Positions 1 through 5,610 of a DNA stretch of 6,988 nt are shown in pieces (the first letter of the stretch is position 1; each line of letters begins with the position of its first letter). The DNA comes from Candidatus Kerfeldbacteria bacterium (GTDB taxonomy: Bacteria > Patescibacteriota > Patescibacteriia > Veblenbacterales > UBA10138). The position numbers and the translations under genes are program-made. Location: positions 1-6,988 of the forward strand of contig JACRFN010000135.1 of NCBI GenBank assembly GCA_016217875.1. The letters are read 5' to 3'. The notes beneath the pieces were generated by a model. It saw only the letters and a program-made list of their open reading frames with translations, searched no databases and had not been told where the DNA came from.

Positions 1-43
1 CCCATAACCCCTGAGCAAAAGTAGCAGTTCCTTTACTTGTTTT

Positions 44-48
44 AGGTG
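44..48 (+). promoter_or_regulatory. Shine-Dalgarno AGGTG for the first gene
   Basis: AGGTG ends 8 bases before the ATG at 57. It is one of only two clear ribosome binding sites in the window, the other being AAGGGG at 342-347. Confidence 0.6.
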
Positions 49-56
49 TAAGTTCT

Positions 57-353
57 ATGTCTAAACTTGAGCAAATTTTTTTAGTCTTAATTTTGTTGGT
101 ACTGGTGGCGGGTAGCATCTGGGTAGCCAGTGGTTACTGGCAGATAAGGTCTGCCTTATCGATTACTACAGCTGCTTCTTCGTCAGTCATACCCCAAGCC
201 TCCAGTGCCGAGTATCGCCAGGCCAAACAAGCTGAGAATCCCAATAATCCTTGCTTGCCTCCGGCGGGCTATACCGAGGAATCGTGGCGTGAGCACATGA
301 GCCACCACCCTGACGAGTACCGACAGTGCCTTGATAAACTTAAGGGGCCATAG
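57..353 (+). CDS. Small membrane-anchored protein with Cys/His/Met-rich C-terminal motif
   Basis: A 98-residue protein that I cannot assign to a named family. Residues 6-25 form one hydrophobic helix (signal anchor), followed by a Ser/Ala-rich linker (about 33-50) and a conserved-looking tail at 62-92. The tail has Cys66 in NPCLPP, then GYTEESW, then HMSHHP (His80, Met81, His83, His84), then Cys91. Two Cys flanking a His/Met cluster would suit a disulfide or soft-metal site facing outside the membrane; this is inference. The ATG has a good Shine-Dalgarno, AGGTG at 44-48, eight bases upstream, so the start is firm. It lies 2 bases before the CcdA gene and is almost certainly cotranscribed with it, which suggests a thiol or metal role. 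It is not a fragment: the anchor, linker and tail are complete. Confidence 0.8.
   Translation: MSKLEQIFLVLILLVLVAGSIWVASGYWQIRSALSITTAASSSVIPQASSAEYRQAKQAENPNNPCLPPAGYTEESWREHMSHHPDEYRQCLDKLKGP
342..347 (+). promoter_or_regulatory. Shine-Dalgarno AAGGGG for the ccdA-like gene
   Basis: AAGGGG lies inside the last codons of the preceding gene and ends 8 bases before the ATG at 356. It supports that start and points to translational coupling of the two genes. Confidence 0.6.
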
Positions 354-355
354 TT

Positions 356-1216
356 ATGGGAGAAGTATTTGTCGGCGCTTCATTCTTGACGGCCTTTATC
401 GCCGGTTTGGCCGCTTTGATGGCACCGTGTTGCCTGACTGTACTGTTGCCTACTTATTTAGGCTCGGTTTTCCGTGATAGAACTAAGGTTTTTCTTATGA
501 CCTTTGTTTTCTTCCTGGGCCTGGTGGCGGTTTTCTTGCCCTTAGGGTTGGGGTTTGCCGGTTTGAGTCGTTTGTTTACGGCCTATCACAGCCTCATTTT
601 TACAGCTGGCGGTTTGTTTATGCTGTTACTCGCCGCCTTGCTGTTAGGGGGTAAATCTATGGCCCTGCCTTGGGGCGTTCACCCTCAAATTAAGGGTTAT
701 GGCCTGGGAGCCGTGTTCGTGCTGGGCGTGTTCTCAGGCATTGCCACTACTTGTTGTGCTCCGGTTTTAGCTGGCGCCCTGGCCTTGGCGGTTCTCCCCG
801 GCTCATTACTACTTGGCGGTCTATACAGTCTGACCTACGTCTTAGGTATGGTAGTGCCTCTTTTCCTCTTGGCCTTATGGCTTGATCATCAAGATTTCAA
901 CCGTCGGTTTTTGCTCTTCCGGCGTACAGTAAAATATACTGTCGGCCGCAGAGTAGTGGAACTTAGCTTAGCCAATCTGGTAGCAGGAGTTACCTTCTTG
1001 CTTTTTGGCAGCCTGACTTTGTTTTTTGCTTGGTCAGGTTTGCCGATGTCTGGTTCTCGGCTCCAGCTTAGCTTGAATATCTATCTTTATAAGTTGACTA
1101 ACTTTATAGCCCAAGCCACTGGAGTTGTACCAGGAGTCATTTGGGTAGTATTGATAGTCTTAATAGTTGGGTTGATAGCTAGAACGGCTAGACGTCAGTG
1201 GCGTTCGCTTAGATAA
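356..1216 (+). CDS. ccdA: CcdA/DsbD-type transmembrane thiol reductant transporter
   Basis: A 286-residue polytopic membrane protein. CcdA proteins pass electrons from cytoplasmic thioredoxin through a membrane cysteine pair to thiol proteins outside. The signature is present: helix 1 carries APCCLTVLLP (Cys25, Cys26), and the symmetric later helix carries SGIATTCCAP (Cys133, Cys134), each followed by proline, as in the two inverted halves of the CcdA/DsbD fold. Hydrophobic segments lie at about 7-35, 45-70, 78-100, 115-145, 155-178, 205-230 and 258-277. Both sites are vicinal Cys-Cys rather than a single Cys. The protein is longer than the usual CcdA of about 230-240 residues, with a basic loop (181-200) and an extra C-terminal helix. 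The next gene encodes an anchored redoxin, its likely electron acceptor. The symbol is given at family level. Confidence 0.85.
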   Translation: MGEVFVGASFLTAFIAGLAALMAPCCLTVLLPTYLGSVFRDRTKVFLMTFVFFLGLVAVFLPLGLGFAGLSRLFTAYHSLIFTAGGLFMLLLAALLLGGKSMALPWGVHPQIKGYGLGAVFVLGVFSGIATTCCAPVLAGALALAVLPGSLLLGGLYSLTYVLGMVVPLFLLALWLDHQDFNRRFLLFRRTVKYTVGRRVVELSLANLVAGVTFLLFGSLTLFFAWSGLPMSGSRLQLSLNIYLYKLTNFIAQATGVVPGVIWVVLIVLIVGLIARTARRQWRSLR

Positions 1217-1241
1217 AACTTATATTTTAAACTCACTAATT

Positions 1242-1874
1242 ATGTCAGTAACTATTACTCTTCGTAAAACTACCGCGGTAGCTACTCTGGCCCTAGTGGT
1301 ATTGGTAGCAGTGATTACCACGCTGGCTGTTAGAAATTCTGCTGGTGAAGGCAGTGAGACGGCGGGGGGCGACGGTGGTGCTAAAGCGCGGTCCGGCGCT
1401 AAGTCGTTTTATGACTTAGCTGACAGTCCAGCGCCGGACTTTAGTCTGCTTGACTATAACGGTAAAACCGTTAACCTGTCTGATTTTCAAGGCAGAAAAG
1501 TGGTGCTCTTTTTTAATGAAGGGCTGATGTGCTACCCCGGCTGTTGGAATCAGATTGCGGCTTTGGGTCAGGATGAGCGTTTTCGCGGCGAGGTAGTGGC
1601 TTTGTCGGTGGTAGTGGATCCGCGCGACCAATGGTCGCAGGCCGTCGCTAAATTGCCAGAGCTGGCTCAGGCCAATGTGCTTTTTGACCTTGATAAAGAG
1701 GTGTCAAAGGCTTATGGCGTATTGTCACTAGGCTCTTCCATGCATCCTGGCCAGTTGCCTGGGCACAGTTACGTGGTCATTGATCGAGAGAGAGTGGTTC
1801 GTTTCGTGCATGACGATCCGCGTATGGCTATTTGGAATGATAAGTTGGTCCAGGAGTTAGCTCAGTTGCCTTAA
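1242..1874 (+). CDS. Membrane-anchored redoxin (AhpC/TSA-TlpA-like) with CYPGC site
   Basis: A 210-residue protein with an N-terminal anchor helix (about 11-30), a flexible Gly/Ser linker (33-54) and a thioredoxin-fold redoxin domain from APDFSLLDYNG (64-74) to the end. The domain shows the redoxin landmarks: APDF entry, GKTVNLSDFQGRKVVLFF (74-91), an active-site loop EGLMCYPGCW (93-102) with Cys97 and Cys101, a VDPRDQW stretch (125-131), FDLDKEVSKAYGV (148-160), and the late strand GHSYVVIDRE (174-183). It should reduce peroxides or disulfides outside the membrane using electrons from the CcdA-like protein 25 bases upstream. The active-site Cys are three residues apart (CxxxC), not the CxxC of TlpA/ResA. 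There is no Shine-Dalgarno; the ATG follows an A/T-rich stretch. Confidence 0.85.
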   Translation: MSVTITLRKTTAVATLALVVLVAVITTLAVRNSAGEGSETAGGDGGAKARSGAKSFYDLADSPAPDFSLLDYNGKTVNLSDFQGRKVVLFFNEGLMCYPGCWNQIAALGQDERFRGEVVALSVVVDPRDQWSQAVAKLPELAQANVLFDLDKEVSKAYGVLSLGSSMHPGQLPGHSYVVIDRERVVRFVHDDPRMAIWNDKLVQELAQLP

Positions 1875-1879
1875 TATCT

Positions 1880-2347
1880 ATGGTTAAGGTTATGGACAAA
1901 TACCAATGGCGTGCTGCTGTTTGGGGTCTGACGGCGAGTCTAGGCCTTACGCTCTTTTACTTGATAGTGCTTAGATTCTCTTCTGGTTCATGGCTGCACG
2001 TCATAACTGAAATCGAACGGCTGTGGTATTGGCTCGGGCTTTTGGCTGTAGGTTTTGGCCTCCAGGTATGGCTGGTTTTTAGACTGCGGCATCATACTCA
2101 ACACCGACTGGCAGCCAACTCTGCTGGGATTATGGGCACTGGTACCTCCACCGGCGCCATGCTGGCCTGTTGTGCGCATCACTTAGCTGAGGTTTTGCCA
2201 TTCATTGGCTTGAGTGGTTTAGCCGTACTTCTAATTCGTTATCAGCTATCACTTATCGTCGTGGGGCTGGTGGTTAACTTACTTAGTATAATCTACCTCT
2301 GGCGCAAGCTGTCGCAATGTACTTATTCCGCCGTTGCCACGCCATAG
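1880..2347 (+). CDS. Four-helix membrane protein with CCxHH motif, family not recognised
   Basis: A 155-residue integral membrane protein. Hydrophobic segments lie at about 13-31, 48-67, 86-117 (probably a re-entrant or long kinked segment) and 122-141. The distinctive part is residues 89-112: TSTGAMLACCAHH followed by LAEVLPFIGLSG, with Cys97-Cys98 and His100-His101 inside a hydrophobic stretch. A vicinal Cys pair with adjacent His in a membrane helix resembles soft-metal handling sites (compare the vicinal Cys of MerT/MerC-type transporters) or a redox relay like the CC sites of the CcdA gene upstream; both are inferences. It starts 5 bases after the redoxin stop, so it belongs to the same operon. 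ATG at 1892 (residue 5) is an alternative start; neither ATG has a Shine-Dalgarno. Confidence 0.8.
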   Translation: MVKVMDKYQWRAAVWGLTASLGLTLFYLIVLRFSSGSWLHVITEIERLWYWLGLLAVGFGLQVWLVFRLRHHTQHRLAANSAGIMGTGTSTGAMLACCAHHLAEVLPFIGLSGLAVLLIRYQLSLIVVGLVVNLLSIIYLWRKLSQCTYSAVATP

Positions 2348-2399
2348 CTTCATAGTTTGGTTGTTGATTTTAATTGGATAAATATTAACTTTTATACTT

Positions 2400-2642
2400 A
2401 TGTCATCTGATCAGCCAACCGCTAATCAATCTTCATGTCACGGCTCTGGTTCTAGGTTAAGCGGGGTCGGGCACCCGCATCATTGGATAATGCTTTTGTG
2501 TGCTTTGGGATTCATAGCTTTGTTTTTGTTTAATCGCAGTTGGTTAAGCAACTGGTCCTGGCTTTTGATTTTGGCTTGCCCTTTAGCTATGCTGTTTATG
2601 ATGCGGCATAATCACGGCTCAAACAAAGACAATCCATCCTAG
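2400..2642 (+). CDS. DUF2933-like small His-rich membrane protein
   Basis: An 80-residue protein with two hydrophobic helices (about 29-46 and 52-68). The N-terminus is hydrophilic with Cys13-His14 and GHPHHW (His25, His27, His28); the short tail is RHNHG (His70, His72). The layout HHWIMLLC, second helix, then ACPLAMLFMMRH strongly recalls the DUF2933 family, whose members are tiny membrane proteins often next to copper/silver resistance genes; I assign it by memory of the pattern, not by a search. His, Met and Cys (Cys34, Cys60, Met66-Met68) would suit metal binding, but no function has been shown here. It sits 52 bases after the CCxHH gene. The gap contains TTGTTG (2361-2366) and TATTAA (2383-2388), a weak possible promoter giving a very short leader. 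Confidence 0.75.
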   Translation: MSSDQPTANQSSCHGSGSRLSGVGHPHHWIMLLCALGFIALFLFNRSWLSNWSWLLILACPLAMLFMMRHNHGSNKDNPS

Positions 2643-2672
2643 CTTATTTTTCTCTTAATAATTAAAATATCT

Positions 2673-2951
2673 ATGCCAGCTACACTTTCGTCGCGCGCTC
2701 TAGGCTTGGCCGTTGGTACCGTTACCGGTTTGGCCTCGCTCTTGTGCGCTTTAGCCTATACCCTTTGGTCCCAAGGGACACTGGAGTTTTTCGGGTTCGT
2801 TTTTCATGGGCTCAACTTAAAAACAATCGCTGTGCCTCTAACTTTAGGTGATTTTTTTGCCGGCCTGCTTATTACGACTGTCGGTGGGGCCGCTATCGGG
2901 TCGTCCATCGCTGCTTGTTACAACCACTGCTTACCTCGACGTTCAGATTAA
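2673..2951 (+). CDS. DUF5676-like small two-helix membrane protein
   Basis: A 92-residue protein with helix 1 at about 9-31 (ALGLAVGTVTGLASLLCALAY) and helix 2 at about 58-82, ending in the aromatic-Asn signature CYNHCLP (82-88). A Gly-rich first helix, a central FGFVFHGLN loop, a Gly-rich second helix and a terminal YN motif match what I remember of the DUF5676 family of small membrane proteins, which also recur in metal-resistance and CPR gene clusters. Cys25, Cys82 and Cys86 are available. The biochemical function is unknown. It follows the DUF2933-like gene by 30 bases and is probably the last gene of the first transcription unit, because a longer structured gap follows. There is no Shine-Dalgarno; the bases before the ATG (AATATCT) are the same as those before the gene at 1880. 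Confidence 0.7.
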   Translation: MPATLSSRALGLAVGTVTGLASLLCALAYTLWSQGTLEFFGFVFHGLNLKTIAVPLTLGDFFAGLLITTVGGAAIGSSIAACYNHCLPRRSD

Positions 2952-3056
2952 GCGTGAGCGAATGTATATAATTTCAAGCCCCAACCCTCACATAATATGG
3001 AAGTTGGCTTTATGGTTATAGAGCAGTGTGGTACCCTAAGATAAACTCTCACGCTT
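2950..3056 (+). repeat. Inverted repeat framing the gap before the first dsbA-like gene
   Basis: AAGCGTGAG (2950-2958) and CTCACGCTT (3048-3056) are perfect 9-base complements that enclose almost the whole gap. A nested stem pairs AAG and CCAAC (2976-2985) with GTTGG and CTT (3003-3010), with a two-base bulge. It may be an RNA leader fold, an attenuator or an insertion footprint; the sequence alone does not decide. Confidence 0.4.
2967..2972 (+). promoter_or_regulatory. Candidate -10 element TATAAT upstream of the first dsbA-like gene
   Basis: A perfect TATAAT lies in the 117-base gap, about 96 bases before the ATG at 3069. The -35 is poor (TTCAGA at 2942-2947 with a 19-base spacer). If used, it would make a leader of about 90 bases containing a small stem (CCAAC at 2981-2985 with GTTGG at 3003-3007). 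Confidence 0.3.
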
Positions 3057-3068
3057 TGATTATTTTCC

Positions 3069-3818
3069 ATGCCTAGTACGGAAGAACAATTAATCACTAA
3101 TATCAAACCAGCCCAAGCACCGCGGCGGCCCTTGTATCGCAGGCTATGGGTGTGGGTGCTGGGCATTTTGCTTTTATTTTGGTTTGGTTTGCCGCTCGTC
3201 CTAAAGATTTTTTCAGCCCGCCAGGATAATTCTCAGGCAGGAGGGTTTACGGCGGCGCCTAATAAATCAGCTTCGGCGTCGGCCGGGCTGCAGGAGGTCG
3301 CCACGACTGATGATCCAAGCCTCGGTTCACCTGTGGCGCCCATAGTCGTGGTGGAATTTGGCGATTTTGAGTGTCCTTATTGCCGCGAGGCAGAGCCGAT
3401 TATCAAACAAGTTCTGCAAAAGTATCCGGAGGCCGTGCGGCTTATTTACCGTGATTTCCCAGTCATCGAACTCCACGCTGAGGCTGTGCCAGCGGCTGAG
3501 GCGGCCAATTGCGCTCTTAAACAAGGCAAATTTTGGGCTTATCATGACGGACTTTTTCAGCAGCAAGACCAGCTAGGCGAGGCTCTTTACCTCTCTTTGG
3601 CTAGAACTTTGAATCTTGACCTAGATAAGTTTAACCAGTGCCGGCAGGCCCATCTTACTTTAGCTGATATACAAGATGATTTAGCCGCCGGTACAGCAGC
3701 TGGGGTCAGGGGGACGCCAACTTGGTTTATTAACGGGCAAAAAGTGGAAGGCGTGCTCCCTTTGGATATTTGGGACAAGGCCATTACCGCAGCTTTGAGG
3801 CGTAAATTTGGCAAATGA
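3069..3818 (+). CDS. DsbA-family thiol-disulfide oxidoreductase, CPYC type, membrane-anchored
   Basis: A 249-residue protein. A cytoplasmic head rich in Pro/Arg (1-25) leads to one anchor helix (about 26-47), a Ser/Ala linker (54-80) and a DsbA-like (Thioredoxin_4) domain from about 90 to 249. The active site is FGDFECPYC (97-105; Cys102, Cys105), the YRDFPV strand is at 127-132, and the cis-proline loop is GTPTWFING (215-223, Pro217). Cys148 and Cys191 form the second pair common in this family, flanking QGKFWAYHDGLF. It should form or shuffle disulfides in exported proteins. It is the first of three related genes in a row. The ATG has only an A/T-rich lead and no Shine-Dalgarno. The stop is TGA, which shows that UGA is not reassigned. 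Confidence 0.88.
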   Translation: MPSTEEQLITNIKPAQAPRRPLYRRLWVWVLGILLLFWFGLPLVLKIFSARQDNSQAGGFTAAPNKSASASAGLQEVATTDDPSLGSPVAPIVVVEFGDFECPYCREAEPIIKQVLQKYPEAVRLIYRDFPVIELHAEAVPAAEAANCALKQGKFWAYHDGLFQQQDQLGEALYLSLARTLNLDLDKFNQCRQAHLTLADIQDDLAAGTAAGVRGTPTWFINGQKVEGVLPLDIWDKAITAALRRKFGK

Positions 3819-3831
3819 AGCTCCACGGGCT

Positions 3832-3973
3832 CATCCGCCGCAGGCGGATGGTATCCTTATTTCTTCGGCGGAATCCGCCGAAGCACCCTCCTTCCCCGCC
3901 TCAGGCGGATTCGGAGGGTCCGCCCTGCGCATTCATCCACAGGCTTACGCCCGCGGTCTTCTGCGAAGGCGGA
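3832..3973. repeat. GC-rich palindrome cluster built on GGCGGA/TCCGCC
   Basis: This fills most of the 232-base gap between two dsbA-like genes and contrasts with its A/T-rich neighbours. GGCGGA occurs at 3843, 3867, 3904 and 3968; TCCGCC at 3834, 3874 and 3919, with a variant CCCGCC at 3895. They pair into hairpins: CATCCGCC with GGCGGATG (3832-3850, loop GCA); CTTCGGCGGA with TCCGCCGAAG (3863-3883, a single A at the centre); ACCCTCC plus CCGCC with GGCGG plus GGAGGGT (3885-3919, four-base internal loop); and a looser long-range pair 3919/3968. The style is REP or MITE-like and resembles intergenic repeats I remember from CPR genomes. The first hairpin lies just after a stop and might also end transcription, though no strong T tract follows. 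Confidence 0.8.
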
Positions 3974-4005
3974 TAACTTGCGTCAGCTAGGAGCCGGCGC
4001 GGCTA

Positions 4006-4016
4006 TATGCTATACT
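4006..4016 (+). promoter_or_regulatory. Extended -10 promoter for the second dsbA-like gene
   Basis: TATGC followed by TATACT (4011-4016) fits the TRTGnTATAAT extended -10 consensus, which can work without a good -35; none is visible. Transcription would start near 4023, giving a leader of about 28 A/T-rich bases before the ATG at 4051. Confidence 0.5.
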
Positions 4017-4050
4017 CTGGGAACTAATCATTAGTTATTTTTTATTAATT

Positions 4051-4866
4051 ATGGAAGAGCCACAACCTATAATACCAGTATCGTCAGCCACTACTGGGAT
4101 GACTAAGCCCAGTATTTTCGTTGGTGCCTCGCCCAAGCTCACCTTTATCATGGGTATAGTAGTTGGCGTGGCGGCAGTTAGTTTTGTTGGTTTTGTCTTG
4201 GCGGTCGTTTTTGGCTTGGCCGGCCAGGGCGGTGGCAAGTTATCCTGGGGTGGCGGCGGCCAAGCTGATACTGCTTCAACCCCTTCACCTTCGGCTCAGC
4301 AGCCAGATCAGCCCGCCGGCCCACCGGCTAAGGTTGATATCAAGGTTAAAGACACTGATTACGTTCGCGGCACCAAGAATGCGCCGGTGACGCTGGTTGA
4401 ATATTCCGACTTGGAGTGCCCGTTCTGCAAGCGTTTCCATCCCGCTACCCTGCAGCTGTTGCAGGAGTATGCTGGTAAGGTGCAGATGGTTTTCCGCCAT
4501 TTCCCCCTGTCGTTCCACGCCAATGCGCAAAAAGAAGCTGAGGCAGCCGAGTGCGTGGGCAAGTTGGGCGGGGCCAGCAAGTTTTATGCCTTTGTTGATA
4601 AGATTTTTGAGCGCACTACTTCAAACGGCACAGGCTTTGCCCTGGATAAGCTAGGGCCGCTGGCTCGCGAAGTAGGCGTGGCCCAAAGCAAGTTCCAGTC
4701 GTGTCTAGATAGCGGCGAATTTGCGGCCAAAGTCCAGGCCGATATCCAGGAAGGCTCGCAGTACGGCGTCGGCGGCACACCCACGACTTTTGTCAACGGC
4801 ACGACTGTGGAGGGCGCGGTTTCTTACGAGCAGCTTAAAGCGGCCGTGGACCAGGCTTTGAAATAA
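4051..4866 (+). CDS. DsbA-family thiol-disulfide oxidoreductase, CPFC type, membrane-anchored
   Basis: A 271-residue protein, the longest of the three paralogues. The N-terminal 30 residues are hydrophilic; the anchor helix is at about 31-57, followed by a Gly-rich and then Pro/Ser/Gln-rich linker (58-95). The DsbA-like domain runs from about 96 to 271, with VKDTDYVRGTKNAPVTLVEY as the entry, active site SDLECPFCKRFH (119-130; Cys123, Cys126), FRHFPLSFH (148-156), second-pair Cys168 and Cys218, and cis-proline loop GGTPTTFVNG (241-250, Pro244). Features up to the VEGAV end are those of exported DsbA/Thioredoxin_4 proteins. Its codons look more GC-rich than those of the paralogue after it. It has its own candidate extended -10 promoter and sits between two repeat-filled gaps, so it is probably a separate transcription unit. 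No Shine-Dalgarno. Confidence 0.9.
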   Translation: MEEPQPIIPVSSATTGMTKPSIFVGASPKLTFIMGIVVGVAAVSFVGFVLAVVFGLAGQGGGKLSWGGGGQADTASTPSPSAQQPDQPAGPPAKVDIKVKDTDYVRGTKNAPVTLVEYSDLECPFCKRFHPATLQLLQEYAGKVQMVFRHFPLSFHANAQKEAEAAECVGKLGGASKFYAFVDKIFERTTSNGTGFALDKLGPLAREVGVAQSKFQSCLDSGEFAAKVQADIQEGSQYGVGGTPTTFVNGTTVEGAVSYEQLKAAVDQALK

Positions 4867-4874
4867 AAAATCCT

Positions 4875-4990
4875 AAATCCCAATTTCTAAATCCCAAACA
4901 AATCCCAATTTCCAAACTTTAAAATTTATTGGTCATTGGAACTTGGGGTTTGGAAATTTATTAGTCATTAGGCATTAGAAATTAGTCATT
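4875..4990. repeat. Tandem-word and inverted repeat spacer (AAATCCCAA / ATTAGTCATT)
   Basis: The gap between the second and third dsbA-like genes is made of repeated words. AAATCCCAA occurs at 4875, 4889 and 4900; AATCCCAATTTC at 4876 and 4901. ATTTATTGGTCATTGG (4924-4939) recurs with G-to-A changes at 4956-4971, and ATTAGTCATT at 4960 and 4981. The two halves are linked by a perfect 11-base inverted repeat, AATTTCCAAAC (4907-4917) with GTTTGGAAATT (4948-4958). This looks like a non-coding dispersed element or its decayed remains. Confidence 0.7.
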
Positions 4991-5004
4991 TGCCTTTAAA
5001 TACC

Positions 5005-5607
5005 ATGAATTATCCTCATCGTTTCTGGATTGTAGGTGGCGTTATTATTGTGGTTGCAGTAGCCGTTATAGTTTGGTTTAACAAATCCAAACCCTTTTAT
5101 CCTGACATTAATTCACCTCGGCCGGTTAAGGGTAGTAGTGAGGCTGATATAACTTTGCAGGAGTTCTCTGATTTTCAGTGTCCGGCCTGTCTGGCGGCTC
5201 AACCGGTGGTGCAGGATGTAATCAAAACGTTCAGCGATCGCCTTAAGCTGGAGTATAAGCATTACCCCCTGGTAACTATTCATACCCAGGCTTTTAGGGC
5301 CGCTTTGGCGGCTGAGTGCGCCAATGATCAGGGTAAGTTTTGGGAATACCATGATTTGCTGTTTGCTAACCAGCCCAGCTTTTCTACGGATGAGTTGTTG
5401 GGGTATGCCTCTCAGCTGGATCTTAAGGCTGACAGTTTTGCTGCCTGTCTTGATTCACGCGCCAAAACATCTGTGGTGCGCGCTGATGTAGCCGAGGGTG
5501 GTAAGCGGGGCGTTAACGCCACGCCTACTTTTTTCTTGAATGGCGAGAAGGTTCAGGATTGGACCAAACTCAAAGAGCTTATACAAAGCAAATTAGTTGG
5601 GGGGTAA
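5005..5607 (+). CDS. DsbA-family thiol-disulfide oxidoreductase, CPAC type, membrane-anchored
   Basis: A 200-residue protein, the shortest of the three paralogues, with almost no linker: anchor helix at about 8-25, then directly the DsbA-like domain. The active site is FSDFQCPAC (54-62; Cys59, Cys62), with YKHYPLV (84-90), second-pair Cys105 and Cys148 around QGKFWEYHDLLF, and cis-proline loop ATPTFFLNG (172-180, Pro174). I start it at ATG 5005 rather than the in-frame TTG at 4990, because the TTG lies inside the last ATTAGTCATT repeat copy and would add only five residues. Neither start has a Shine-Dalgarno. With so short a tether the active site would stay close to the membrane, suggesting a membrane-near partner (inference). 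Confidence 0.88.
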   Translation: MNYPHRFWIVGGVIIVVAVAVIVWFNKSKPFYPDINSPRPVKGSSEADITLQEFSDFQCPACLAAQPVVQDVIKTFSDRLKLEYKHYPLVTIHTQAFRAALAAECANDQGKFWEYHDLLFANQPSFSTDELLGYASQLDLKADSFAACLDSRAKTSVVRADVAEGGKRGVNATPTFFLNGEKVQDWTKLKELIQSKLVGG

Positions 5608-5610
5608 GAT

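Noticed and set aside
1..24. Possible last codons of an upstream gene, ending in TAG
   Set aside because: Seven codons cannot be told from chance; the other two forward frames also hit stops within 14 bases.
3832..3973. Integron attC site or intrinsic terminator array
   Set aside because: No RYYYAAC/GTTRRRY core boxes and no integrase; no hairpin is followed by a convincing T tract.
3808..3990. A 60-codon open frame on the + strand across the palindrome cluster
   Set aside because: It starts inside the end of the dsbA-like gene, runs entirely through the GGCGGA/TCCGCC hairpins, and its product is the low-information kind that GC-rich repeats give.
4875..4990. CRISPR array
   Set aside because: Repeat words are 9-16 bases, at irregular spacing of 11-32 bases, and similar bases fill the intervals; no repeat/spacer structure or cas gene.
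4990..5004. TTG start that would lengthen the third dsbA-like protein by five residues
   Set aside because: It lies in a repeat copy and has no ribosome binding site; the ATG at 5005 gives a normal basic head before the anchor helix.
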